This document shows positions 1-8,263 of a stretch of DNA of 41,506 bases, piece after piece. Position 1 is the stretch's first letter. Every line of letters starts with the position of its first letter. The translations under genes were made by a program, and so were the position numbers. Where the stretch lies: the NCBI GenBank assembly GCA_902538155.1, contig CACBDX010000008.1, positions 1-41,506 on the forward strand, written 5' to 3'. The notes under the pieces are model-generated. The model was not told the origin of the DNA. It worked only from the letters and a program-made list of their open reading frames with translations, and searched no databases. Source of the stretch: an uncultured Alphaproteobacteria bacterium (lineage in GTDB: Bacteria > Pseudomonadota > Alphaproteobacteria > HIMB59 > GCA-002718135).

Positions 1-1592
1 CAGTAAAAGTTACATTAGGACCTAAAGGTAGAAATGTAGTTATGGATAAATCTTTTGGAGCACCTAGAATTACCAAGGATGGAGTAAGTGTTGCCAAGGA
101 AATAGAATTAAAAGACAAATTTGAAAATATGGGCGCTCAAATGGTTAGAGACGTTGCTAGTAAGACTAATGATATTGCTGGTGATGGAACCACTACTGCA
201 ACCGTATTAACACAAGCAATTGCAACTGAAGGAATGAAAGCTGTTGCAGCTGGAATGAACCCAATGGATCTTAAAAGAGGTGTTGATTTAGCTGTAGAAG
301 CCGTAGTTAACGAAATTAGAAAAAAATCTAAAGTAATTAAAACTGATAAGGAAGTTGCGCAAGTAGGTACTATTGCTTCGAATGGTGATGCTGAAGTTGG
401 TAAAATGATTTCAAGTGCGATGCAAAAAGTAGGTAAAGAAGGTGTTATTACCGTCGAGGAAGCAAAGAGCTTAGATACTGAACTTGATGTTGTTGAAGGT
501 ATGATGTTTGATAGAGGTTATCTTTCACCATATTTTGTAACTAATGCAGAAAAAATGATCACTGAACTTGGTGATTGCTATGTTTTACTTCACGAGAAAA
601 AACTATCAAGTTTACAACCTATGTTACCTTTACTTGAATCAATTGTTCAATCTACAAAGCCACTATTAATTATTGCTGAAGATATTGAAGGCGAAGCTTT
701 AGCTACTTTAGTTGTAAACAAACTAAGAGGTGGTTTAAAAATTGCTGCAGTTAAAGCTCCAGGTTTTGGAGATAGAAGAAAAGCTATGTTAGAGGACATT
801 GCAATTTTAACTGGTGGCCAAGTAATAAGTGAAGATCTTGGCATAAAGCTAGAAAATGTTAATCTTGAAATGCTAGGTACTGCTAAACGAGTAGTTGTTG
901 ACAAAGAGAACACAACTATCGTTCAAGGTGCTGGTAAAAAGAAAGATATTGAAGGTAGATGTAATCAAATCAGAGCACAAATTGAAGAAACAACTTCTGA
1001 CTATGACAGAGAAAAACTTCAAGAAAGGCTTGCAAAATTAGCAGGTGGTGTAGCAGTTATCAGAGTTGGTGGTGCTACAGAAGTTGAAGTTAAAGAGAAA
1101 AAAGACAGAGTCGAAGATGCAATGCATGCAACAAGAGCAGCTGTTGAAGAAGGTATAGTACCTGGAGGTGGTTCAGCTCTTGCATATGCTACAAATTCAT
1201 TGAAATCAGTTAAAACTGCTAATGATGATCAAAAGATTGGCGTTGATATAGTAAGAAGAGCGCTCTTTAATCCAATGAGACAAATTGCAGAAAATGCTGG
1301 AGTTGATGGAGCAGTAGTAGCCGGTAAAATTCGTGAAAGTAAAGATCATAATATTGGTTATGATGCTCAAATGGATAAATACACCAACATGGTAAATGCA
1401 GGTATAATTGATCCAACTAAAGTTGTTAGAACTGCACTACAAGATGCAGCATCTGTAGCTGGTTTATTAATTACAACTGAAGCTATGGTAGCTGATGCTC
1501 CTGAAGATAAATCTGCAGCACCTGCTATGCCTGATATGGGTGGCGGCATGGGCGGCATGGGCGGCATGGGAGGCATGGGCGGCATGATGTAA
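1..1592 (+). CDS. groEL: Chaperonin GroEL (Hsp60), 5' end cut by window
   Basis: ATP-dependent cytosolic chaperonin that folds proteins inside a double heptameric ring capped by GroES. The frame is open from base 3 and begins at the residue matching about Val27 of E. coli GroEL, so roughly 26 N-terminal residues lie outside the window. The nucleotide-binding stretch [11 protein letters not shown] is followed by [11 protein letters not shown] and the ATPase signature [10 protein letters not shown]. The apical and intermediate domains follow ([40 protein letters not shown]). The protein ends in the usual flexible Gly-Gly-Met repeats. An ATG at 42 is internal and is not the true start. groES is expected just upstream but is not visible. 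A strong hairpin terminator follows directly, so this is the last gene of its operon. The family assignment is certain; the missing start is a window artefact. Confidence 0.98.
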   Translation, partial: VKVTLGPKGRNVVMDKSFGAPRITKDGVSVAKEIELKDKFENMGAQMVRDVASKTNDIAGDGTTTATVLTQAIATEGMKAVAAGMNPMDLKRGVDLAVEAVVNEIRKKSKVIKTDKEVAQVGTIASNGDAEVGKMISSAMQKVGKEGVITVEEAKSLDTELDVVEGMMFDRGYLSPYFVTNAEKMITELGDCYVLLHEKKLSSLQPMLPLLESIVQSTKPLLIIAEDIEGEALATLVVNKLRGGLKIAAVKAPGFGDRRKAMLEDIAILTGGQVISEDLGIKLENVNLEMLGTAKRVVVDKENTTIVQGAGKKKDIEGRCNQIRAQIEETTSDYDREKLQERLAKLAGGVAVIRVGGATEVEVKEKKDRVEDAMHATRAAVEEGIVPGGGSALAYATNSLKSVKTANDDQKIGVDIVRRALFNPMRQIAENAGVDGAVVAGKIRESKDHNIGYDAQMDKYTNMVNAGIIDPTKVVRTALQDAASVAGLLITTEAMVADAPEDKSAAPAMPDMGGGMGGMGGMGGMGGMM

Positions 1593-1613
1593 TCTTTAAT
1601 GAAAATAATTATG

Positions 1614-1645
1614 AAAAAAGGGCAATTTATTTGCCCTTTTTTTTT
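1614..1645. terminator. Bidirectional rho-independent terminator after groEL
   Basis: The stem is GGGCAA (1620-1625) paired with TTGCCC (1631-1636), with a five-base loop. It is preceded by six A and followed by nine T, so it has a U-tract in both directions. It ends groEL and, read on the minus strand, also lies just past the stop codon of the convergent peroxidase gene. Confidence 0.9.
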
Positions 1646-2180
1646 AAATTAATCGATCTATTATATTTGTAATTTTTATACTATCTGGTTTTGTCATAGA
1701 AGACCAAGTTTTAACGAGTTTTCCATTTCTATCAAAAAGAAATTTGTAAAAATTCCACTTTGGTTTTTCGTTATACTCTTCCTCAATCCAGGCATAAATT
1801 GGATGGGCACTACTTCCCTTAACATCCATTGGCGATGAAGTAACAAAACCTACACCGTAGTTAACTAAACATATTTTTTTAATATCTTCAGTATCTAAAT
1901 ATTCTTGATTGAAGGAATTGCTGGTAGTAGCTATTATTGTTAAATCACTTTTTCTGTAGTTAAGAAATAAATTTTGAAGATCTTCATACTGTGGAGTGAA
2001 ACCACATCTTGAAGCTGTATTTACTATTAAAATTGGCTTACCTACAAACTTCTCTAAATTTACTTGATTGCCGTCTATATCTTCAAATGAAAAATCGTAT
2101 AAATTCACTGTTTCATTGGCTAATACAGTATTCTTTAAGCTAAGCATAATCAAAAAAACAAGTAAAAATTTAGTTTTCAT
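1644..2180 (-). CDS. Secreted glutathione-peroxidase-family thiol peroxidase
   Basis: Thioredoxin-fold peroxidase of the GPx family, which reduces hydroperoxides with thiols. The protein is 178 residues, with a hydrophobic N-terminal segment (about residues 4-21) ending near VLANE, typical of a Sec signal peptide, so a periplasmic location is likely. The peroxidatic motif NTASRCGFTPQYEDLQ places the catalytic Cys at 59, and the WNF motif (W142, N143) is present. The second family motif, normally like CNQF, reads TSNSFNQE (86-93). The Gln of the usual Cys/Gln/Trp/Asn tetrad is therefore Ser89 unless the alignment shifts. It is convergent with groEL across a shared terminator. The gene stands alone and divergent from the MscS gene, with 26 bases between the two starts. 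The fold is certain; the reductant and substrate are unknown. Confidence 0.88.
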   Translation of the reverse strand: MKTKFLLVFLIMLSLKNTVLANETVNLYDFSFEDIDGNQVNLEKFVGKPILIVNTASRCGFTPQYEDLQNLFLNYRKSDLTIIATTSNSFNQEYLDTEDIKKICLVNYGVGFVTSSPMDVKGSSAHPIYAWIEEEYNEKPKWNFYKFLFDRNGKLVKTWSSMTKPDSIKITNIIDRLI

Positions 2181-2206
2181 GTTAGTGAGTATTAGATATA
2201 TTGCTT

Positions 2207-3343
2207 ATGGAATCATTCAATAGCTTCACCGACCTTTTTTTAGATGTTTGGAACAATGGTGTTTTTGGCATAAATGCTACTGATATCATAGTAAGTCTTG
2301 TAATTTTCCTGCTTTTTTATTTACTTAGAAGACTTATTGCTAGATTTATTCTTAATCGATTATCAAGAATTGTTTCGAGAACATCTAATCAAATTGATGA
2401 CGCTGTTATTGAAGTACTTGATGGACCATTAAAATTTCTTCCTGTTGTTTTAGGTTTTTTTATAGCTTCTTCGTACTTGAATGTTTCTGAAAACAATCAA
2501 GATTTTTTAGATTTACTAAACAGATCATTAATTACAATTTTTATATTCTGGTTACTACATCAATTGATTATTCCTTTTTCATTTGTAATAAAAAACTTTG
2601 AGTCAAAAATTTCAAAGCCATTAGTTGATTGGACTCTTAAAGGTTTAAAAATTCTTGTTATTGTACTTGGGTCGGTCGCAATATTAGAGTTGTGGGGCAT
2701 AAGAGTAGGGCCAGTAATTGCAGGATTAGGATTATTTGGCGTAGCAGTAGCACTTGGTGCACAAGATTTATTTAAAAATTTAATTAGCGGTATTATGATA
2801 TTAATGGAAAAAAGATTTACTGTAGGAGATGTAATATTAGTTTCTGGAGAAGTTGAAGGGGTTGTTGAACAAATTGGATTTAGATCTACACTTGTTAGAA
2901 GGTTTGATTCAACACCAGTAATGGTACCAAATTATAAATTTGCTGAGCAGTCTGTAACTAATTATACAAGAAGACATCATAGACGTATAAGATGGTTAAT
3001 TGGACTAGAGTATAGAACAACAATTGATCAATTAAAAAAAATTAGAGATGAGATAAATACATTAATTGAGAAAGATGATAACTTTGCAAAAAATCAAAAC
3101 GCAAGTTTCTACGTTCGAATAGATAGTTTTTCTGATAGCTCTATTGATATGTTAGTACAAACATTTACAGTTACGAATGAATGGGCTGAATTTTTAAAAA
3201 TTAAAGAAAATCTTGCTGTAAAAATAATTGAAATTGTTGAAAATAATGAGGCTGGTTTTGCGTTTCCAAGCCAATCACTTTATGTTGAGAAATTATCTGA
3301 TGAAAAAACTGAGATTTTTAATCCTCAATCTACAAAAAATTAA
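2207..3343 (+). CDS. Small-conductance mechanosensitive channel (MscS family)
   Basis: Inner-membrane tension-gated channel that releases solutes on hypo-osmotic shock. I start it at the ATG at 2207; an in-frame TTG at 2201 is two codons upstream and neither has a clear ribosome site. The protein is about 378 residues. Hydrophobic segments near residues 20-40, 75-95, 105-130 and 150-185 lead into the pore-lining helix region (VGPVIAGLGLFGVAVALGAQ). The family beta domain follows (FTVGDVILVSGEVEGVVEQIG, RRFDSTPVMVPN), then an alpha/beta C-terminal domain. Its length is closer to MscS with an extra N-terminal helix pair than to giant MscK forms. The stop overlaps the next start by one base (TAATG), so translation is probably coupled to the AI-2E family permease. 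Confidence 0.93.
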   Translation: MESFNSFTDLFLDVWNNGVFGINATDIIVSLVIFLLFYLLRRLIARFILNRLSRIVSRTSNQIDDAVIEVLDGPLKFLPVVLGFFIASSYLNVSENNQDFLDLLNRSLITIFIFWLLHQLIIPFSFVIKNFESKISKPLVDWTLKGLKILVIVLGSVAILELWGIRVGPVIAGLGLFGVAVALGAQDLFKNLISGIMILMEKRFTVGDVILVSGEVEGVVEQIGFRSTLVRRFDSTPVMVPNYKFAEQSVTNYTRRHHRRIRWLIGLEYRTTIDQLKKIRDEINTLIEKDDNFAKNQNASFYVRIDSFSDSSIDMLVQTFTVTNEWAEFLKIKENLAVKIIEIVENNEAGFAFPSQSLYVEKLSDEKTEIFNPQSTKN

Positions 3344-4347
3344 TGAACGAAAGTAATCGTGTAATTTCTGGTTCTCTTTTTATATTAGCTAGTATTGCTG
3401 TAGCATTTATACTAAATTTTTCTCAACCAATAATGGTTCCATTTGTGTTAGCACTTCTTTTAAGGATATTAATTGATCCAATAATTGATTTTCAAACTAT
3501 AAATCTTCGTGTTCACAGATTTATAGCAGTTTTTATAAGTATTTGTTTAATTGTACTTTTATTCTCAATTATAGTTCCTTTTATTGTTTCTTCTGTAGCA
3601 ACATTCTTGGAGTCTGCAGATGATTATAATCAAAAAGTAATCATTTTAATTGAGGCAGTCATAATACAACTGCAACAATTTGAAATTGATATTGATAGAG
3701 AAACAATTAGAAATACAATTGCAGAGTTACCCATTACTAATTGGGCTGCAACTATATTAAGTAATAGTGCAAATTTTATTTCAAAGTTTCTTTTAGTTGT
3801 AATTATAACATTATTTTTATTATTAGGAACTCCTCCTAAAAATACTTCAGATGAATGGAATGATATTATTAGATTAGTAAAAAAATATATATTTACTAAA
3901 TTTTTAACATCAGCTTTTACCGGCATTGCAGCAGGATTAATTTATTGGTTTTTAGGTCTGGAATTAGCCTTCATTTTTGGAAGCTTAACATTTATTTTAA
4001 ATTTCATTCCAGTTATTGGTTCTGTTATTGCTGTTTTACTTCCATTACCAATTGCTTTCCTTCAATACAACGATCCAACACTAGTTGTATTAATTATAAT
4101 TTTACCTACGATTATTCATCAAATAGTAGGAAATTTTGTAGAACCTAAAATATTTGGTGAGAGTTTTGGATTACATCCAATTACAATTATTTTATCATTA
4201 ATATTCTGGGGTATGATTTGGGGCTTTATTGGAGTTCTTCTTGCAGCACCTTTAACTGCAATAATCAGAATTACATTTGAAAGATTTGAAACAACCAAAC
4301 AAATTGCAAGATTATTAGAAGGTAAGATTCATATAAAAGAAAGCTAA
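3343..4347 (+). CDS. AI-2E/PerM family membrane transporter
   Basis: Multi-pass inner-membrane protein of the AI-2E transporter (PerM/TqsA/YdiK-like) family; members export small molecules or act as Na+/H+ antiporters, and the substrate here cannot be read from sequence. The 334-residue protein has paired N-terminal hydrophobic helices, a more polar central part (about 85-145), and a C-terminal membrane block. Family-typical strings include FIFGSLTFILNFIPVIGSVI (about 210-229), VGNFVEPKIFGESFGLHPIT and a final GVLLAAPLTAI. It starts on the last base of the MscS stop codon. Its 3' end overlaps the convergent recX by four bases (CTAA), so each gene's stop lies inside the other. Confidence 0.9.
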   Translation: MNESNRVISGSLFILASIAVAFILNFSQPIMVPFVLALLLRILIDPIIDFQTINLRVHRFIAVFISICLIVLLFSIIVPFIVSSVATFLESADDYNQKVIILIEAVIIQLQQFEIDIDRETIRNTIAELPITNWAATILSNSANFISKFLLVVIITLFLLLGTPPKNTSDEWNDIIRLVKKYIFTKFLTSAFTGIAAGLIYWFLGLELAFIFGSLTFILNFIPVIGSVIAVLLPLPIAFLQYNDPTLVVLIIILPTIIHQIVGNFVEPKIFGESFGLHPITIILSLIFWGMIWGFIGVLLAAPLTAIIRITFERFETTKQIARLLEGKIHIKES

Positions 4348-4829
4348 CCTAATATTTTCTTACATATGTCATAGCTAAATCCAGCTCTTGCCATTTTTGC
4401 TAATTTTTTTTCATAACTTTCATTTTTTTCCAACAATTTCTTTTTTTTAGCAAATATTTTTGCTGACTCTAATTCCCAATTATCGTTATCTTGCTTCATT
4501 AAGTTTAAATTATTTTGAATTTGAGATTTACTAACTCCTTTTTTTATCAAGTAATTGAAAATAAAATTTTTAGATCTTCCAGAATTTGATAAAGAAAGAA
4601 TTTTTGTTGAGCTATATCTATCATCATCAATAAATTTATTTTTTTCTAATTTTAAAATTATTCTTTCAATAATATTAATGAGTTTTTTTTTCTCAAAATT
4701 TGTTAAATTTAATCTTAAAATTTTTCTTTTAAGCACACTAACTAAATTATTCTTTGAGGAATCGTACTTGCTTAAGTAATCAACGGCATATTTTAAGAGT
4801 TTTTTTTCGTCCACTAAATTAATATACAA
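4344..4829 (-). CDS. recX: Regulatory protein RecX
   Basis: RecX binds RecA filaments and limits recombinase and co-protease activity. The 161-residue, Lys-rich helical protein has the tandem three-helix repeat layout of RecX, with FIDDDRYSS, RSKNFIFNYLIKKGVS and the terminal KMARAGFSYDICKKIL, a close match to the family C-terminus. The given start is TTG at 4829. A GTG at 4814, giving (M)DEKKLLKYAVDYLSKY, fits the usual RecX N-terminus about as well, so the first five residues are uncertain. The gene stands alone on the minus strand, convergent with the AI-2E permease and divergent from the ABC permease; recA is not in the window. Sequence divergence is high but the C-terminal motif makes the call fairly safe. 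Confidence 0.82.
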   Translation of the reverse strand: MYINLVDEKKLLKYAVDYLSKYDSSKNNLVSVLKRKILRLNLTNFEKKKLINIIERIILKLEKNKFIDDDRYSSTKILSLSNSGRSKNFIFNYLIKKGVSKSQIQNNLNLMKQDNDNWELESAKIFAKKKKLLEKNESYEKKLAKMARAGFSYDICKKILG

Positions 4830-4862
4830 ATAATTTAAATATATTAAAAGAAAACTCCTAAT

Positions 4863-5633
4863 ATGATTTACTATAATTATCTTTGTTTTCTTACATTAGT
4901 AAAAAAAGAAGTCTTTAGGTTCTTAAAAGTTGGAATACAAACTGTGATTGGACCAGCTATCAGCTCTTTATTATTTTTAGCTGTTTTTAGTTTAGCTCTA
5001 GGTAGATCTGTAAATTCTATAAATGGTATTGATCTTCCTTATTTTATTGCACCTGGTTTGATAATGATGACTATGCTTCAAAACTCTTTTGCTAATTCGG
5101 CATCAAGTATTGGTCAATCAAAATTTCAAGGTAATATTGTAGACATATTAATGGCACCATTAAACAATGTTGAATTAGCATTCGGATTTATAATTGGCTC
5201 AGTTTGCAGAGGTGTTGTGTGCGGTATAGTAACAACTTTAGGAGTTATGATATTTGTGCCACTTCATGTCCACTCTTATACAGCACTTTTATTTTTTACA
5301 TTAATGGGGTGTATAATGATGGGAACTTTGGGAACAATAGTTGGTATATGGGCAGACAAATGGGATCAACAACAAGGCATAACTAATTTTATAGTTTTAC
5401 CTCTTACTTTTTTGTCTGGAACATTTTATTCAATTTCGAGACTTCCAGAGTTTTGGCAGACAGTTTCCTCATTCAATCCATTCTTCTATAATATTGATGG
5501 TTTCAGATATGCTTTTACAGGTATTTCTGATAGCTCATTAATCCAAGGATCAATCTTCTTAATAATTATTAATATTATATTAATTTTATTATGCTATTTT
5601 ATGTTTCGTAGAGGATATAAAATTAAATTTTAA
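4863..5633 (+). CDS. ABC-2 type transporter permease
   Basis: Membrane subunit of an ABC exporter of the ABC-2 (YadH/NodJ-like) family, which moves drugs, lipids or polysaccharides outwards. The 256-residue protein has about six hydrophobic segments. Typical strings are VIGPAISSLLFLAVFSLALG (about 28-47), DLPYFIAPGLIMMTMLQNSF, the cytoplasmic loop GNIVDILMAPL, and WDQQQGITNFIVLPLTFLSG. No ATPase gene is adjacent: the next gene is argD, two bases downstream. In many proteobacteria the matching ATPase (YadG-like) is next door, so here it must be elsewhere or have been lost. Substrate unknown. Confidence 0.9.
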   Translation: MIYYNYLCFLTLVKKEVFRFLKVGIQTVIGPAISSLLFLAVFSLALGRSVNSINGIDLPYFIAPGLIMMTMLQNSFANSASSIGQSKFQGNIVDILMAPLNNVELAFGFIIGSVCRGVVCGIVTTLGVMIFVPLHVHSYTALLFFTLMGCIMMGTLGTIVGIWADKWDQQQGITNFIVLPLTFLSGTFYSISRLPEFWQTVSSFNPFFYNIDGFRYAFTGISDSSLIQGSIFLIIINIILILLCYFMFRRGYKIKF

Positions 5634-5635
5634 AT

Positions 5636-6814
5636 ATGGTTAGTAAACTTTTATCAAACGTGATGCCAACTTATGGGAACAAATCTCTTGAATTTGCAAA
5701 AGGCAAAGGATGTTATTTATACTCTAGTCAAAATATAAAATATTTAGATTTTGCAAGTGGAATAGCTGTAAATTCTCTTGGTCATTGTCATCCTAAGCTT
5801 ATAGAGGCTCTTAATAAGCAATCGAAACAACTTTGGCATGTTTCAAACTTATATAAAATAAAAAAACAGGAACAATTTGCAAAATTACTTTGTAAAAATT
5901 CTTTTGCAGACAAAGTCTTTTTTACTAATTCTGGAGCTGAATCTATTGAATGCGGAATTAAAATAATAAGAGGATATCATTCATATTACAAGACTAACAA
6001 AACAGAGATTATTACTTTTGATGGCGCTTTTCATGGAAGAACTTATGGAGCACTTTCTGCACAAAAAAACAAAAAATACTCTAACGGTTTTGGCCCTATG
6101 CTTAAAGGGTTTAAACAAATCGAATTTAATAATGAAAAAAAATTAATATCGGCAATAAACAAAAAAACAGCTGGTATTATTATTGAACCAATTCAAGGAG
6201 AAGGAGGTATTCGTCCTGCCAATCTAAGTTTTTTAAAATTACTAAGAAAAATCTGTAACGAAAAGAAAATCTTACTTTTTTTCGATGAGGTTCAGTGTGG
6301 ATTTGGAAGATCAGGTAAATTATTTTCACATGAATGGGCAAAAATAAAACCTGATATTATGTCTGTAGCAAAAGGTATTGGATCGGGTTTTCCACTTGGT
6401 GCTTGTATGTCAACAAACAAAGCATGTGTTGCAATGACTAAAGGTAGTCATGGATCAACTTATGGGGGTAATCCGTTAGCCATGAGTGTAGGTTTAGAAG
6501 TCTTAAAAATTATCTCTAATAAAAGATTTCTTAAAAAAGTTGATAAAACAGCGAGATATTTTTGGAAAAATTTAAAAAAATTAGAGAATTCATCAAATAT
6601 TATTTCAGAAGTTAGAGGTGCAGGACTTTTATTAGGAATTAAAACAAATATTAGCAATATAGATTTTTCTGAACAACTTAAAAAAAATAAATTACTAAAT
6701 GTACCTGCTGCAGATAATACTGTAAGATTAGCCCCACCACTTATTGTATCTTATAAAGAGATTGATAAATCATTAACAATAATTAAAAAAAGTTTAAAAG
6801 AACTATCAAGATGA
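5636..6814 (+). CDS. argD: Acetylornithine aminotransferase
   Basis: PLP-dependent class III aminotransferase that converts N-acetylglutamate semialdehyde to N-acetylornithine in arginine synthesis. The 392-residue length is normal. Visible landmarks are the N-terminal LDFASGIAVNSLGHCHP, the phosphate-binding NSGAESIECGIKI (98-110), FHGRTYGALS, the PLP-ring Asp217 in FFDEVQCGFGRSG, and Lys246 in VAKGIGSGFPLGA as the Schiff-base lysine. The C-terminal arginine-containing motif NTVRLAPPL is present. It lies two bases after the ABC permease stop, and its own stop overlaps the argF start (ATGA). The argD-argF pairing supports the acetylornithine assignment over other class III enzymes; such enzymes may also serve as succinyldiaminopimelate aminotransferase in lysine synthesis. 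Confidence 0.95.
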   Translation: MVSKLLSNVMPTYGNKSLEFAKGKGCYLYSSQNIKYLDFASGIAVNSLGHCHPKLIEALNKQSKQLWHVSNLYKIKKQEQFAKLLCKNSFADKVFFTNSGAESIECGIKIIRGYHSYYKTNKTEIITFDGAFHGRTYGALSAQKNKKYSNGFGPMLKGFKQIEFNNEKKLISAINKKTAGIIIEPIQGEGGIRPANLSFLKLLRKICNEKKILLFFDEVQCGFGRSGKLFSHEWAKIKPDIMSVAKGIGSGFPLGACMSTNKACVAMTKGSHGSTYGGNPLAMSVGLEVLKIISNKRFLKKVDKTARYFWKNLKKLENSSNIISEVRGAGLLLGIKTNISNIDFSEQLKKNKLLNVPAADNTVRLAPPLIVSYKEIDKSLTIIKKSLKELSR

Positions 6815-7707
6815 AGCATTTTATTGATATTAATAGTTTTAAAAAAAAAGAGATTGATGAAATAATTTCTCTTGCTAAAAAAATCAAAAAAAACCCAACA
6901 AAATATTCTTCATCTTGCAAAGATAAAACTCTCGGTTTAATTTTTGAAAAACAATCACTGAGAACGAGATTAAGTTTCAATGTAGGAATGCAAAAATTAG
7001 GAGGTTCTGTTTTAGAATTGCAAAGTAAAGATATTGGCTTTGATAATAAAAGAGAAAAAGCCGAAGATGTCCTCAATGTATTAAGTCAATATATTGATTG
7101 CGTAATGATAAGAAATAATAATCACAAACAAATAGTAAATCTAAGTAAAGAAAATATTTTACCGATAATAAATGGTTTAACCGAATATAGTCATCCATGC
7201 CAAATACTTGGTGATTTTTTAACTCTACAAGAGAATCTTAAAAGTATAAAAAATGCTAATATTGCTTGGATAGGTGATTATAATAATGTCTTACGCTCTC
7301 TTATCCATTTGCAAAATATTTATAATTTCAAACTGAATTTAATCATTCCAAAAGAAATTTTTAAGAATTATAAAAAAGAGTTTCAACAATACAAAAACAA
7401 AAATTTAAATCATTTTTTTGATCCTATATTAGGTACCAAAAATTCAAATTGTATAATGACTGATGTTTGGGTTTCTATGGGTGAAAAAAATAAAAATAAA
7501 AAAAAATATTTTAAAAATCATACCGTAAATAAAAAAATTATTAGTAATGCTTCAAATAATGTAATCTTTATGCATTGTTTGCCTGCTAAAAGAGGTCAAG
7601 AAGTGACATCAGAAGTTCTTGACGGAAAAAATTCTGTTGTATTAATGCAAGCAAAAAATAGAATGTTCATTCAACAAGCTATATTAATTTATGTACTTAA
7701 AAAATAG
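6811..7707 (+). CDS. argF: Ornithine carbamoyltransferase
   Basis: Transfers a carbamoyl group from carbamoyl phosphate to ornithine to give citrulline. The 298-residue protein has the carbamoyl-phosphate loop at 49-53, reading SLRTR where most family members have STRTR. The HPCQ motif is at 128-131, the ornithine-loop DVWVSMG at 218-224, and the HCLP motif at 255-258 carries the catalytic Cys256. Translation is coupled to argD through a four-base overlap. In many alphaproteobacteria hslO follows argF; here a lipoprotein gene takes that place and overlaps the argF end by 17 bases. Thr-to-Leu at residue 50 is the only departure from the family core that I can see. Confidence 0.94.
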   Translation: MKHFIDINSFKKKEIDEIISLAKKIKKNPTKYSSSCKDKTLGLIFEKQSLRTRLSFNVGMQKLGGSVLELQSKDIGFDNKREKAEDVLNVLSQYIDCVMIRNNNHKQIVNLSKENILPIINGLTEYSHPCQILGDFLTLQENLKSIKNANIAWIGDYNNVLRSLIHLQNIYNFKLNLIIPKEIFKNYKKEFQQYKNKNLNHFFDPILGTKNSNCIMTDVWVSMGEKNKNKKKYFKNHTVNKKIISNASNNVIFMHCLPAKRGQEVTSEVLDGKNSVVLMQAKNRMFIQQAILIYVLKK

Positions 7708-8263
7708 TTTTACTTTAATTTTATTTTTGGTTTTATCATGTCAACCTGTTGAAATTTTAGCACCAATTGAAATTGATACTTCGAAGTTTGATACTATTTC
7801 AATTAATGCAAAAAATATTGAAATTAATAAAAAATATAATTCTGTTTTTTCGGAAAATAATATTGAAGAACAAATTCATAAATCACCGATAGATGTAATT
7901 GTGGAATGGCATAACAAAAACATATTAAAAATTGGAAATGAAAATAAATTAGTTATTAATATTTTAGATGCATCTATTACAAAAAATGAAATTGAGAATG
8001 TTGATGCCAAAAAATATGAAGAAAAAACTATATATAAATATGAATTATTTTTTTTAGTTGAATATGAACTCTACGATGACAGTGGTTTTTTAAAGGCAAA
8101 TACTTCTGTTCAAACTTCTAGATCTACAACATCTCAAAAATATATTTCATTAAATGAAGTTGAAATAATTATTAATGAATTATTAATAACAACAATGAAA
8201 GATTATATTAACGAAACAAAAAACCAATTATCTATTTATATGGGAGATTATCTAAGTATTTAA
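7691..8263 (+). CDS. Predicted outer-membrane lipoprotein, function unknown
   Basis: A 190-residue protein with a lipoprotein signal: hydrophobic residues 7-15, then LVLSC with Cys17 as the likely lipidated residue. The mature part alternates short beta-like and charged stretches (for example KSPIDVIVEWHNKNILKIGN and DASITKNEIENVD). It has no cysteines, no internal membrane segment and no enzyme motif I recognise. The ATG at 7691 lies inside argF (17-base overlap); no better start in this frame preserves the signal. The arrangement of motifs resembles an uncharacterised lipoprotein often found near argF/hslO in alphaproteobacteria, but that is from memory and untested. Its stop interlocks with that of convergent trkH (TTAA). 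Confidence 0.72.
   Translation: MYLKNSFTLILFLVLSCQPVEILAPIEIDTSKFDTISINAKNIEINKKYNSVFSENNIEEQIHKSPIDVIVEWHNKNILKIGNENKLVINILDASITKNEIENVDAKKYEEKTIYKYELFFLVEYELYDDSGFLKANTSVQTSRSTTSQKYISLNEVEIIINELLITTMKDYINETKNQLSIYMGDYLSI

Noticed and set aside
1367-1585. Minus-strand open frame rich in Met-Pro-Pro opposite the groEL 3' end
   Set aside because: It is the mirror of the GroEL GGM repeat codons; no independent coding signal, and groEL is unmistakable.
1536-1589. Short GGCATGGGC-type tandem repeat
   Set aside because: This encodes the normal Gly-Gly-Met tail of GroEL and is not a mobile or regulatory repeat.
3945-4148. Alternative-frame open stretch inside the AI-2E family gene
   Set aside because: Composition-driven open frame in AT-rich DNA; the transporter frame is conserved across it.
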